DNA of 64,000 bases from Prorocentrum cordatum (lineage: Eukaryota > Sar > Dinophyceae > Prorocentrales > Prorocentraceae): the NCBI GenBank assembly GCA_963575745.1, contig CAUYUJ010015740.1, positions 251,332 to 315,331 of the forward strand, given 5' to 3'. Positions 42,465 through 54,085 of the stretch are shown here, piece by piece. The translations under genes and the position numbers were made by a program. How positions within the stretch are numbered: position 1 is the first letter of the stretch; each line of letters starts with the position of its first letter. The notes beneath the pieces are model-generated. The model was not told where the DNA came from, did not search any database, and saw only the letters and a program-made list of their open reading frames with translations.

Positions 42465-42797
42465 TGTTTCAGCATGCCCTTACGTGCGCAGCAGGGTCTA
42501 CTGGCCGGGTGCACGCACGCCGCCGCGTTGTTTGCCATGGTCGCGGATCGTGCGATCGCACGCGTGCGCAGCTGGGGTCCGGATGCCATGCGTCGCGCGC
42601 TCGCAGGCGACAGCACCTTTGAATGGAGTGGCACCTGCGCCAGTGACGCCGCCGGCTTGTGTGGCGCCGTGCACATGTTTGCGCTGGATGTCAAGGAACT
42701 CGGCATAACCGTCAACTATAGCTCGCCAGCGCCAGGAGGGCGATTGCCGGAGCGAAATGGCAAGGCTGATCGACCTCTACCCGCTTCGAAGACATGA
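42465..42797 (+). pseudogene. Reverse-transcriptase-like remnant
   Basis: The frame reads QQGLLAGCTHAAALFAMVAD, followed after about 20 residues by LAGDSTFEWSGTC and then CGAVHMFALDVKELGITVN. In non-LTR reverse transcriptases of dinoflagellates a G-x-x-x-G-C...A helix is followed by a strand with the catalytic Asp pair and then a VxELGxxxN helix. That order is preserved, but the Asp pair is not clearly intact. Upstream and downstream frames are interrupted. Assignment is from motif order only. Confidence 0.35.
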
Positions 42798-42799
42798 TT

Positions 42800-44560
42800 T
42801 CGAAATATCGGACACTTCGTGCCAGGTTCGACCAGTTCGCAAACAAGCCGCCGCTCGGGGCTTCGATACCGATTGCCACTGTTACGAATTGCGCTCCGTG
42901 GAGCAGGATCGACGGTAGCAGCTCTGCGGTCTGCTGGCCTGCGTCCTTCGGTCGGGCACGGAGCGGCCGCGGCTGTCGCGACTCCCGCGGGGCTTGCAGG
43001 CGCGAGACAGGTCGCTGGCACGTTGTGCGGGGAGTCCTCGGACAGCGCCCCCTTCGCCCTCCATGTCGCCCCCCGAAATGACAGGATGCGCGGCACCATG
43101 TGCCACGCAGCGACGGCCCTCCAGGACCTGCGCCGGCGTCGCGTGGGACCAGCGCGTTTCGTTTGGCGGGCGTCGACGGGCCTGGCAGGCCTTCATGACC
43201 GAGAGTCAGGAGAAAACGCATTGGGCCGGAGTTCGCGGGCCTCTTGAATTACGACGGCCCGTTTAGGATTGTCTTGGTTGGAGCATGCTGTCTAGTCGTG
43301 GACGGTTGATCTTTTGCAACCACCGCCAAAGTGCTCGCGTGAGTTGGAGCGCTGAGGCGTTGAGAGATGGCGGGTAAGGAGAATCCTGGAGCACCATCTA
43401 GATGTCTGTTATGGCATCGAAGAGGCATGGCTCCGAGTCCTGCGCAAGTGCTTGGGCGGGCCCAACGCTGCCGCCACGCATTCGCGCTTCGCAGGTGCTC
43501 CTGGCACGCTGCGGGCTGGAGGTGTCCGGGCTCGAGGCCCGCGGCATCGCGTAGGATGTGAGATCCCTGCTGCGCGCCTCTGGCGTGAAGCTGCGGGCTC
43601 GCGCCGGGCCCGCGAATGGTTTGGCTGCGTTTGTTGATGCGGCGACAGGAATGATGACGACCTACTGCGGGGTCCCCTGTTGAATCGCGCGCGTGAGCAC
43701 GCGCGTGAAAGAGGGTGCCAGAGGCTGGCTGGCCAAGACCGGGACACGTTCGACACTTGCGCATGCGCTCCGCTATGTCTCCAATTCCACCCCAAGATTT
43801 TTCCGGGGCCCGGGGCGAAGCTTCGGGGCGAGTGGAGCTCGGGCGAAACCGGGCGGTCCCCCCTCGCCCGCGCTGATGGGCTGGGTCGGCCCCGCCTTCG
43901 CCCGAGCTGACGCGCTTTCGATGGTGGCTTTGCCAGCCGGGCGATCGCGGCCTGCCTCTTCGCGCTGCGCGTTGACCCCTTGAAGGCCCCATCCAAACAG
44001 TTGGAAGATCAAGGGGCGGGGCGAAGATCATTCCGGCGCCGAAGTGCAGCATGCAGACATGCGGTGAACGCCCAGCACACGCGCGAGTCTTACCATGTGA
44101 ATGCTAGGGCGAACAGGTCTGCCAATGGGGGCGCCGAGTCGCGAGCTGGCGGGCGCGCTGGCTGAGTACCATGAAGGTCACTTGCCCGACGCTCGGCGTC
44201 AGGCGCGCGCCACGTCGCGTCGCGCGCGTCGCGCGACGCATCGAGGTGCAGCGAGCGACCGCCCCGCCCACGCGTGCGCTGAGAGCCCGCCCCCCCCGGG
44301 CCAGGGGCCCTCGCCGCTCGCTGCGTGGCCCTCTTAGGCCCCGATAGTTACCTTTGCAAATCTTGCCTTTCCCAGGCCGGGGCCCCCGCCAGCGCGACAA
44401 AGCCGCTCCGGTGGCCCGGCCAGCCTCCGGCCCAACCGAGGCCCGGGGCTCGGGCGGATGTGAAGTTGCAATGGGCCCCGCCCTTGCTCGCGGCAGTGGT
44501 GGGGGCGGCTTGAGGCTGCTAGCGTTCTTGCGCCAGAATCTAAAGTGGCTGGCGCTGAGG
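42800..44560. other. No supported gene
   Basis: GC-rich sequence with many overlapping open frames on both strands (up to 267 codons on -). None has a domain I can name. Parts may be further remains of the retroelement at 40.9-42.8 kb. Confidence 0.4.
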
Positions 44561-44582
44561 CGGATTCGTCTGCGAGGGGGAG

Positions 44583-44885
44583 TTGGCGCCAGCTGAAGCT
44601 ATCGTCGAGCTCGATGAGCGCCAAGCTTTTGGGACCCCCACGGAGATTGTCTGTTCTATATGTGGCTCGTGCCAGGCGACCCAGGGTAGGGTGGCCAAGT
44701 GCAGGCTGGAGGGCCAGTGTTCAGGCCTTTTTGATCATGGCCCACCAGCTACAGGCATAATCATGACAAAGTCGCCGTCAGGGTGGGGTGGCATCCAAAG
44801 TCGGGCAAGCCCCTTACGGGTTGATCGTTTTGTATTATACACGCTTCGCGTCCCACCGCCCCGCTTGGTCTTCCAGGTTAATTGA
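44583..44885 (+). CDS. Small Cys-rich open frame, unknown
   Basis: The frame includes AIVELDERQAFGTPTEIVCS, then a cysteine pattern C-x2-C-x2-C-x9-C-x5-C that could bind zinc, and FDHGPPATGIIM. It lies where base composition shifts from GC-rich to AT-richer. No start is convincing: upstream in-frame stops are close, and the nominal first codon is not ATG. It may be one exon or part of a decayed element. Confidence 0.25.
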   Translation: MAPAEAIVELDERQAFGTPTEIVCSICGSCQATQGRVAKCRLEGQCSGLFDHGPPATGIIMTKSPSGWGGIQSRASPLRVDRFVLYTLRVPPPRLVFQVN

Positions 44886-45221
44886 CCCATGAAAAGGCTA
44901 ATGTTCCCTTCCGTCGCCTTTGCGACTCGGTCAGCCTGGTTGCCTTTTTCTTTCTGCCTCAGGCCAACGTGCATGTGACTTGCCAGTGGAATGCAAAGAC
45001 TTCCCCCTAGCGTTTCCCATATGTTGGGATGCATTGTGCTTCGAAAGCATTGGGACGTCAACTCATGTAGCATTTGCTCGTTCGTTAGTTCATGGTGGCT
45101 CCCCGGCTGCTGCCGCGCGACATCCGTCTATATGAACGGCCAATGGGATCATCAGGGGAATGCGCCCAATACGCATTGATACATCCGCGTCTGCCTCATG
45201 TTTGCGTTCCTCGTCCGCTTT

Positions 45222-45275
45222 CCTCCTCCTCCTCCTCCTCCTCCTCCTCCTCCTCCTCCTCCTCCTCCTCCTCCC
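45222..45275 (+). repeat. (CTC)n tract
   Basis: Pure CTC repeat. The flanks 44890-45690 hold no supported gene. Confidence 0.9.
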
Positions 45276-45689
45276 CCTCCCTGCTCATTCTCCTCGTTCG
45301 TCCGCGGGTTGAGCTCGTTTGGGTGGGCCAGGCGATAGCGGTCCGGCATAACAGCATTGGCCGTGTTGCCAGAATTGTTTCTCCGTGTCGCTACGTCGTT
45401 GTGCCGTCCGATCCGTTTCCACCCCCCAAATTGCATTGGAAAGCTCAGTATGGATCCCGAACAGTGATTGTTTGCATTGTGGGGGTGTTGTAGGTTATGT
45501 GGCGTGAAGCTATGTCGGGTAGGGTCGGTGGTGTTACCTATGGCAGTGAACGCTACGCGTTGTATATGTGATAATAATGCCGTGCAGTACGCGTCGTGTG
45601 GGTTGGAAATGAAGGATGTGCGGTGCAAGCTGCGTGGTGAAAGCAATGCCGTGGGAGTTTTGTGGCGTAAGCTATGGGGTGTCGGCTCG

Positions 45690-46660
45690 GCGCACGGGGC
45701 GTTCACGAGGCGGGGCGGCGGCAACGTGGCGCGACCTCGGCGGACCCACCCTGCGCAGGGGGAGCCCGCGAGGCGCCCGCGGGAGGGCAACGCGGCGCAA
45801 TCTCGGCGGACCCACCCTGCGCACGGGGAGCCAATCATACGCCCGCGGGCGGACCGCGCGGTGCAATCTCGGCCGACCCACCCAGCGCAGTGGGAACCCA
45901 CGGGCACCCACGATGAGGCACGGCGGCAGCGCGCCGCAACCCCGGCGGGCCCACCCACAGCGCACGGGGCGCCCACGAGGCGGCACGGGCGGCGACGTGG
46001 CGCAGCTGCTGTGGACCCACACAGCGCACGGGGCGCCCGGAAGCGCGGCGGGCCCCCCTCTAACGCGGTGGGCGGCAACGGGGCCCCCACGGGCGGCAAC
46101 GCGGCGAAACTTCGGCGGACCCCCCCCAAACGCGGTGGGCGGCAAGGACGTGCCCACGGGAACCAACCTGGCGAAACTTCTGCGGACTTCCCTAGCGCGG
46201 TGGGTGCCAACGAGGCGCTCACGGGCGGCCGCGTGGCGAAATTTCGGCGGACTTCCGAAGCGCGGTGGGCGCCCACGAGGCGCCCATGGGCCGCAGCGCG
46301 GCGCAACCTCGGCAAACCCCCCGACTTGCCCTGGGCGCCCACGGGCGGCCGGGCGGCAATGTGGCGATACGTCGGCGGCCGCCCCCAAGCGCGGTGAGCA
46401 CCCTCGAAGCGATCACGGGCAGCGGCGTGGCGAAATGTCGGTGGGCCACCCCCGAGCGCGGTGGGCGGCAACGCGGTGCTCACGGGCGCCATTGCGGCAC
46501 AACCCTGGCGGGCCCCCCCCAGCTCGGTGGGCGGCAGCGCAGCCAAACCCCGGCGGGCCCCCCCAAGCGCGGTGGCCGGCAAAGAGGCGCTCACGGGCGG
46601 CAGCGCTGCGAAACCTCGGCGGCCCCACCAAACGCGGTGAGCGGCAACGAGATTCTCACG
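45690..46660. repeat. 66-bp GC-rich satellite, about 15 units
   Basis: Units start GCGCGGTGGGCGGCAACG, continue AGGCGCTCACGGGCGGCA, and end CGGCGGACCCCCCCAA. Most are 65-67 bp, with a few shortened (38-45 bp). Because 66 is a multiple of three and stops are rare, long frames exist on both strands, including one of 480 codons on - with a 22-residue period (LPPTALGGARRGCAA). No start, splice signal or domain supports coding. Confidence 0.85.
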
Positions 46661-46699
46661 GGGCGAGGAGGAATGCTAGAGTTATCCCAGGATGCATCA

Positions 46700-47430
46700 G
46701 CGATGTTGCAAAGGGCTTTCCCGCTCACACTCCCCTTAAACAAAAAATTGTTCCCGCAAGCATATGTTCCTCTACGGGCGCAGCTTTCTTGAAGGACGAT
46801 ACCCCACTGGGCATATCGTTTGAGCGAGAGCCACCGCTTTGAAAATAAGCCCCCCTTTTCCTGGCTGGCCGAAGCTTCTTGATGCAGGATTCGAAAGATC
46901 GTCAAACCGAGGGCCCTGTTATGAAAACATGCCGCAGCACCTCCGAGTAACGGATGCGGTGTTTTCTCATTCATGACCATCAAAGTTGAGAAAGGCTGCA
47001 AGCGGGAGCCCCAGTCAACACAAAGACAACACATCAATGCACATGCTGCGCTTGTTCAATATATGAACACAGATCCAATTGGTGTTTCAAGCAAGATCCC
47101 AATCTTGCAAAGGATTTGCCCTCCATCCGTGCAGTTGGTCCCGCAATGTCAAGCATGTTGACCTGGAGGAAGACCCCGAGCCACAGCCCAAGTTTGGAGG
47201 TCAGATGTGTGGAGACAGGAGCCCGAGGAAGTCCAAGCCATGGACCAATGTTGGGAAGGGCCCCCCTCCATCTGTGCAGCTATTAGATCTGCTTGACACG
47301 ACTGCGCGCGTCGCTGAGGTGATGGCCACATTTGGAGCATGATACGCTACTCATCCGTGAACAGTGGGGACGTTCCAAGCGTCAGGACTTAGGACGTTGG
47401 ATGTTTCAAGTTTCGGTTCTGAGGAGGCAG
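46700..47430. other. No supported gene; short internal repeat
   Basis: Less GC-rich. CCTCCATCCGTGCAGTTGGTC (47120, shortened here as CCTCCATCYGTGCAG) recurs at 47266. The frame 46973-47161 (EKGCKREPQSTQRQHINAHA) starts with ATG but is short and unrecognised. Confidence 0.35.
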
Positions 47431-47438
47431 GAGGGAGG

Positions 47439-47439
<1 letters not shown>

Positions 47440-47515
<76 letters not shown>

Positions 47516-47720
47516 AATGAGGAGGAGGAGGAGGAGGAGGAGGAGGAGGAGGGAGATGAGGAGGAGGAGCAGGAAGAGGAGGAGGAGAAGGAGGAGGAGA
47601 AGGAGGGGGAGAAGGAGGAGGAGGAGGAACAAAAAGCAGGAGTTGGAGGGGGAGGAAGGAGGGGGATCGGAGGAGGAGGGGGAGGAGGAGGAGAAGGAGG
47701 AGGAGGAGGAGGAGCAGGAC
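47440..47720 (+). repeat. (GAT)n then (GGA)n tract
   Basis: About 25 GAT units (47440-47518), then a GGA/GAA purine tract. A further GGA tract is at 48000-48185. Confidence 0.95.
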
Positions 47721-48334
47721 CCAGGCGAAACGCCCAGGTCGCCACACCGACTCGTAGGGCGGTGCGTCGAGGAGGGGCTCTTCTGGTCAAGCAGCTGGAC
47801 TCGAGCCCCGACCTCACGGGCCGCAGCGGCCTTCGGCCCCCCTCCTGCGCGCCCGCCCCCCGGCAGGACCCGATGGGAAGTGCGGCGGCGCCGCCGCCGG
47901 GCGCCACGCCGGGGGCAACCCCAGGCGAGACGCAACGTGCGGGAGGGAGAGTGAGAGATGTGTGTCGTAGTCCTCGCCTTCCTCTTCCAGGAGGCCAACA
48001 GGGAGGAGGAGGAGGCGGAGCAGGAGGAGGAGGAGGAGGAGGAGGAGGAGGAGGAGAACGAGGAGGGAGGAGGAGGAGGAGGAGGAGGAGGAGGAGGAGG
48101 AGGATCAGGAAGACGTAGAAGGGGGAGCAGGGGAAGGAGGAGAAGGAGGAGGAGGAGGAGGAGGAGGTGGAGAAGGAGGAGGGGGACGTACGCAGCAGGG
48201 GGAGCAGGGGGAGGGCGAGAAGGACGGATGTGGAAAGAGTGAGGAGGAGGGAAGAGGGACGGAGGAGACGGATAGGGATGCGGTGTCAATGGGGTAGGAG
48301 AGGCAGGATGTTCCAGGAGGGGTGGGAGCGATTG

Positions 48335-48356
48335 ATAATGCTGATGATGCTGATGC

Positions 48357-48387
<31 letters not shown>

Positions 48388-48533
48388 GATGATGATGATT
48401 GTGATGCTGATGGTTGTGATGATGGTGATTGATGATTGTGATGGAGATGGAGATTGTGGTGATGGTTGTGATGGTGATGGTGGTGATGGTGGTGATGATG
48501 ATGATGCTGCTGGGGATGATGATGGTGATGATG

Positions 48534-48565
<32 letters not shown>

Positions 48566-49632
48566 GATGGTAATGGTGATGATGATTAAGATGCTGATTA
48601 TATGTATTTCACTGCTGATAATGATGATGACGCTGTTAATGATGTTGATGCGAATGATGCTAATGATTATGCTCATAATGATGAAGGCGATTGCGGTTGT
48701 GACGATGTTGTTGATGATGATGCTGATGGTGTTGTTGCTGCTTCTGATGCTAATGATGCCGATGCGGATGCTGATGCTGATCACGATGCGGGTGCTGTTG
48801 CCGTTACTGCTTCTGCTGATGATGATGACGATGGCGATCATGATGTTGATGATAATGGCCATAATGATGCTGAAGTTGATGATGATGGTGGTGATGATGA
48901 TGATGATGATGGTGGTGTTGATGACGATGCTGATGATGATGATGGTGATGGTGATGGTGATGGTGAGGGTGATGAGGAGGAGGATGATGATGGTGGTAAT
49001 GGCGATGATGATGATGCTGATGATGGTGATGATGATGGTGGTGGTGATGATGATGGTGATGGTGATAGTTACGATGATGATGATGATGATGATGCTGACG
49101 CTGGCGCTGATGATGCTGATGATGATGATAATGATGATGACGACGATGAGCATGATGACGATGATGGTAATGATGGTGGTGGTGGTGTTGGTGGTGATGA
49201 TAATGACAATTTCGATGGTGATGATTATGTTGATGCTGTTGATGATGGTAATGATTATGTTCATGATGGTGCTGACTATTATGATGGTGCTAATGATGAT
49301 GATGCTGATGATGACGATGGGGATGACGATGACGATGACGATGATAATGCTGATGATGATGATGGTGATGATGATGAAGACGACGACGATGCTTTGTTTT
49401 ATCCAGTTGATGATGGTGATGCTGACCGTGTTCATGATGATGCTGAGTATGCCGATGGTGCTAATGATGATGCTGATGATGATGCTGATGATGATGACGA
49501 CGATGATACTGATGGTGATGATGGTGATAATGGTCATGCTGCTGCTGATGATGGTGATGGTGATGGTGATGACAATGACGATGATGATGCTGATGCTGAT
49601 GCTGATGCTGATGCTGATGCTGATGCTGATGC

Positions 49633-49696
<64 letters not shown>

Positions 49697-49825
49697 ATTG
49701 ATGCCGATGATGATGTTGCTGATGGTGATGGTGATGATGATGCTCATGACGACGACGACGACGATTGCAGTTTTGATTATGTTGATGATGGTCATGATGA
49801 TCATGTTCATGATGATGCTGAGTAT
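48335..49825 (+). repeat. 1.5-kb (GAT/GCT/GGT)n tract
   Basis: Period-3 GATGAT with frequent GCTGAT, GGTGAT and AATGAT variants. Frames of 547 codons (Met/Leu/Val), 411 codons (Asp/Ala) and a very long Ile/Ser frame on the minus strand result from the repeat and are not genes. Confidence 0.95.
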
Positions 49826-50084
49826 GCCCAGTGCTGAGGCAGGGCCCTGGGGGGAACGCAGTGCCGCCCGCTTGCCCGGCCTGTACGGCGCCTCCCTCTG
49901 GGCACGGGCCAGGGAGGGGCGGCCGGGGGCCAGGTGGCACGGACGAGCATGCAGGCGTCTCTTTCCTGGGGCGCTGGCCCGCCGACCCCGACTGCGTTGG
50001 GCCTCAGACACCTCGGGGTGGTGGCGCTCGCGTCGGGGCGGTCTCGGCCCCGAGGGGTCCTTCACATTTTGAGAAGTCCTATGA

Positions 50085-51050
50085 GCAGTTCCTCCTCCTC
50101 CTCCTCCTCCTCCTCTCCTCCTCCTCCTCCTCCTCCTCCTCCTCCTCCTCCTCCTCCTCCTCCTCCTCTCCTCTCCTACTCCCCTCCTCCTCCTCCTCCT
50201 CCTCCTCCTCCTCCTCCTCCTCCTCCTCCTCCTCCTCCTCCCTCCCATCCCTTTCCCTCTCCTCCCTCCTCCCTCCTCCCTCCTCCCTTCTTCCTCCTCC
50301 CTCTCCCTCTCCCTCCCCCCCCCCCGCAGTCGCTTCCAAGCCCTCCCTGGACCGTGGCCCTTTCGCGAAAAGCACCTGCGTCCGAAGCTTCCGCATGCCC
50401 GCTCCACGGGAACACATTGGTATGTTCCCCCCCTCCCCTCCTCACCCCCTCCCGCCCGCGATGCCCGCCTTCTGGACGCCGGACCCCGCCGCACCAGGGG
50501 CCGCCTCCGCGCTTGAGCCCGCGGCGGCCGCGGAGCCAGAGGCAGTGGTGCGCCCCGCGCGCGGCCTCCGCGCGTGCTTTTGTTGGGCGGCAGGGAGGGC
50601 GGGAGGGAGGGAGGCAGGTAGGGAGGGACGGAGGGAGGGAGGGAGGGAGGGAGGGAGGGCGGGAGGAGGAGGAGGCGGAGGAGGAGGAGGAGGAGGACGA
50701 CGACGGAGGAGGAAGGGATGATGAGGGGAGGAGGAGGAGAGGGAGGGACGAAGGGAGGGAGGAGGATGAGGAGGGACGAGGGAGGGCGGTGGAGGGAGGG
50801 AGGGAGGGAGGAATGGAGGGAATGGAGGAAGGGATGGGAGGAGGAGGAGGAGGAGAAGGAGAAGGAGGACGACGACGAGGAGCAGAAGGAGGATGAGGAG
50901 GAGGAGGAGGAGGAGGAGGAGGAGGAGGAGGATATGAAGGAGGAGGAGGAGGAGGAGGAGGAGGCGGAGCAGGAGGAGGAGGACGAGGAGGAGGAGGAGG
51001 AGGAGGAGGAGGAGGAAGGAGGATGAGGAGGGAGGGAGGGAGGGAGGGTA
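50085..51050 (+). repeat. (CTC)n block, then GGAGG/(GGA)n block
   Basis: CTC repeats at 50088-50320. GC-rich unique DNA without a supported gene at 50330-50590. GGGAGGGAGG and GGA repeats at 50590-51050. The two blocks are complementary in composition, so they could pair. Confidence 0.9.
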
Positions 51051-51177
51051 GGAATGGAGGTGGAGCAGCAGGAGGAGGGCGAGGAAGCGGAGCAGTGGGA
51101 GGTTAAATTCAGCATCCGCGTTGGTACTCAGAAGAGGACAAGGTACCCATACCTCTACCCTTTTCTCGTTTTCCCCT

Positions 51178-51300
51178 TTTGGGCCTCCTCGGAGGCCCAC
51201 GTCGCCACCGCTGGATTCGCCTCGAGATTCTGGTCAGAACGCACTCCGGGAGAAGTCCGGGGAGTAGCGATATCGGTTCCTATTGGTTCCAGCAGGTATA
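51178..51300 (+). repeat. Dispersed repeat E, copy 3
   Basis: GGGCCTCCTCGGAGGC, CGTCGCCACCGCTGGATTCG, CCTCGAGATTCTGGTCAGAA and CCGGGGAGTAGCGATATCGG match the copies at 26669 and 29727. Confidence 0.75.
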
Positions 51301-51486
51301 TCCTTTGTCGATAAGGTGTAATCTTACTCTGGGTCCCGCTCAATTCCGCCCAGTCCCGCCGAGCTCGTGGCTCCCAGCTGGGCCACTCCGGCCCAGTGCT
51401 CCCCGATGCCCGGGCTCGATGGCCCATGCCTCCCAGGACAGGAGGTGCCTCCTGAGGCCTCGATGGGCGGCTAAGAGGGGGTCGGA

Positions 51487-51700
51487 TGAAGCGTTCCACA
51501 GCGTTCCAGAACTTTTTCGCAGCGTTCCAGAGCGCTCTGCAACGGCCGCGGCGCCAGATGCATTTGGACGGGGCTGGGACGAGGATCAATCCGTTCCAGA
51601 GCGTTCCGGGACGCGCTCAGAACATTCCGGAACGCTCTGAGAAGGCCGCGGCGCCAGAGACATCCTCAGAGCCGCCAGATTTCAGAGATCCCCGATTGAT
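51487..51700 (+). repeat. Dispersed repeat F, copy 2
   Basis: GCGTTCCAGAGCGCTCTG, GATCAATCCGTTCCAGAGCG, its inverted counterpart GGAACGCTCTGAGAAGG, then GCGGCGCCAGAGACATCCTC. The order matches 25176-25390. Confidence 0.7.
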
Positions 51701-52259
51701 CCTGGTCCGATTTGTTGTGCCCGTGACGGATTCGTGCCGCAGATACGGCTGACGATTGTGCCCCATCGGCCCAAGCCCGCGGTCGTTTGCGCAGGCTGAG
51801 CCTTGGATGTACCCAGATGTTCAAGTCCGCTGGCGCCAGTTGAGGAAGACAACGGAGCCGTCTTGGCGGACTTTGGCGCGTAAGTTGCCCGCGTAAGGTC
51901 GCGCGAAACCTCCCTCGCTTCCAAAGTAGCGTTCCACGCTGGCGGTCTGCGTAAGCCAACACGTAAGGTCGCTACGTCATCTCGCGTAAGGCCCGTTTTT
52001 TTGTCGCTCAGGCGGTGCAAGACGGTCGGGCGCCGGTCAAAGCAAGCGGTGGGGTGCACCAGAGGCGAACTGAGGCACGAAAGAGACAGAGGAAAGGGCG
52101 CGAGAAGAGACAGAGGGAGGAGGGAGGAGGGAGGAGGGAGGAGGGAGGATGAGAAGGGGCCCGATCAGACAGTGTTGGCCGGCGCGGGGATGGCGAGGGA
52201 GAGCATGCGGGCTGCGTCCAAGCAGCAAGGCCCCAGTTTGAGGTGGGATGCACCCAGAC

Positions 52260-52421
52260 TTACGTCGGGCGTGTCCCTCTATAGGAGTAATATTCTAAAA
52301 TAGTCAAGACATTGTATGTGGACGATGTTGTTGTACCATGTTCGAACATTGTCTGATTTTTGTTTGGCTATTTTGATTTTGTCTTATAAAATCCGCTTGC
52401 AGGGGGACATGCCCGACCTAA
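52260..52421 (+). mobile_element. MITE family A, copy 4
   Basis: 162 bp with a perfect 8-bp target duplication ACCCAGAC (52252-52259 and 52422-52429). Left end TTACGTCGGGCGTGTCC, right end GGACATGCCCGACCTAA. Confidence 0.92.
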
Positions 52422-52820
52422 ACCCAGACGTGCGATGTCTTGATTTTTTCTGCATGGGGTCCCCGGAAGTCCCGACCCTTGCCCCAGTTGAGCGTTGCTT
52501 GATCAGAGGGGGCGAGAATTGGCGGAGTGGAGAAAGGTACGCACACGTTTTGCCTTCTGTGCTCTTTAGGCGGGGGGGTCCTGGGGCCCGAGAGGGCACG
52601 TTTCTTCGCCCCGCCACCTGTCGCCCCCCCATGAAGCACCGCCCAGCCCTGGGGCTGGTTCTTCATCTCGCGAGTCGTTCCTTGAGGGCCCCTCGAGTTC
52701 TGGCGAGGACCCTCAGAGGCCGAGAACGGTCGAACATCTTTCGTCGTGTCTTTGTCGGAACGCGGGCACGTCAGGGGCAACGCCTCTGAGGGGCAGCGAT
52801 AAGGGGGGGGGGGCGATAGG

Positions 52821-53122
52821 CTTCAGGCGGGCGTGTCCCTCTACAGGGGGGTATATTCAAAAATAGACAACAAGATAATCAGGGGACGATTTTTTGACTA
52901 TTGGAGAGGCCTGACGGCTGGTGCCGCCGACCCTGATCGAAAGGGCTAGGAGGGGGGGGAGGAAGCGGAGGATGAGGAGGAGGAGGAGGAGGAGCAGGAG
53001 GAGGAGGAGGAGGAGGAGGAGGAGGAGGAGGAATCAGGGGACGATGTTTTGACTATTTGTTGCACATCGTGTCTAAACGATTCTTCCAAAAAATCCGCCT
53101 GCGGCGAGCCATGCCCGACCCA
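52821..53122 (+). mobile_element. MITE family A, copy 5, with internal (GGA)n insertion
   Basis: Perfect 8-bp target duplication GCGATAGG (52813-52820 and 53123-53130). The element is 302 bp instead of about 162 because GC-rich DNA plus (GGA)n is inserted. The insertion is bounded by a duplicated piece of the element, AATCAGGGGACGAT followed by TTTTGACTATT (52877-52902 and 53034-53058). Confidence 0.9.
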
Positions 53123-53274
53123 GCGATAGGCCGAGGGTTGGACGCATTGGCCCCCCCCCCCCGACCGCAGGGGCCTGGCAGCCCACCCCCCGCCCAGGGC
53201 CGTGCGGCTTCGCCGTCGGGGGCCCGCCGCCGATTCATCGGCGAGGCATCGCCCACTCCAGCTCGGTGTTTATC

Positions 53275-53395
53275 CTCCCCCCCTCCTCCTCCTCCTCCTC
53301 CTCCTCCTCCTCCTCCTCCTCCTCCTCCTCCGCCTCCTCCTCCCCCTCCTCCTCCTCCTCCTCCCCCTCCTCCTCCTCCACCTGCGGCGCCTGCT
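53275..53395 (+). repeat. (CTC)n tract
   Basis: CTC repeat with CCCCTC interruptions. The flanks 53130-53700 hold GC-rich frames with no recognised domain. Confidence 0.9.
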
Positions 53396-53886
53396 GCTCC
53401 CTCTCCAGCCCGGTCTGGGCTGGGAGGCCCTTCTGGTCGGGTCGGGCTGGGGGCGTGGCTGCACAAGGTGGGCCCAGAGCCGGGCCACAAGCACCGATAG
53501 CGATCTCCGTCTGCGCTCTGAGCACGGAGAGGCGACAGCCGTCCCTCCTCGTCGTCGTCGTCCTGGTCGTCGTCGTCGTCGTCGACGACGTTTCCCCGTC
53601 TAAGCTGCGCTGCCACGCGGCCCTCGGCGGCCAAGGAGAGATCCCGCGCTCGCGAAGCCTGTTTCCTCCAGGGGCGGCCCCAACCGACCCCAGAATGTCC
53701 AGCCCCCAGCCCCTTTTATGACGTCCCCCTCGCCTCCCCCTCGCCTTGCCCCCGCTGCTGGAGGGAAGCTAGAATCGGCGGCGAGCGAGAGGGGGGAGTT
53801 GAGAAGGAGAGGGCCTCCTCGGAAGGCGGTGGGACTTCTCAGGGGCCCTCAGGCCTTCTCAGAAGTGCTCCGCGTCCTCGGGGAAG

Positions 53887-54085
53887 TTCGGATGCAACTC
53901 CTGGGAGGTCAAATTCTGATTTTGCCCTGGTCCGAAGTCCGGCTTCATCCGGCTTGATCCCGCTTAATCCCGCTTAATCCGGCTCAATCCCGCTCAGTCC
54001 GAAGCCCACTCTGGCGCAACAGCCCCGCAACGGGGCTCCATCCTCCATCATCTTTCCGAAGAAGACCTCCCAGCAGCTGCCTCCT
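53887..54085 (+). mobile_element. MITE family B, copy 2
   Basis: TTCGGATGCAACTCCTGGGA at the left and CCTCCCAGCAGCTGCCTCCT at the right are inverted ends. The interior has CTTAATCC and CTCAATCC words. No clean 8-bp duplication, but a 25-bp flank (GAAGTGCTCCGCGTCCTCGG) is present on both sides, at 53862-53886 and 54094-54118. Confidence 0.8.

Noticed and set aside
45152-46842. 480-codon minus frame and 309- and 408-codon plus frames
   Set aside because: All lie on a 66-bp GC-rich satellite that is open in several frames at once. No independent evidence of coding.
47351-51115. A 1,254-codon open frame on the minus strand and 400-550-codon frames on the plus strand
   Set aside because: They are translations of (GAT)n, (GGA)n and (CTC)n tracts (runs of Ser, Ile, Asp, Met, His). 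No start context, domain or splice structure supports a gene.
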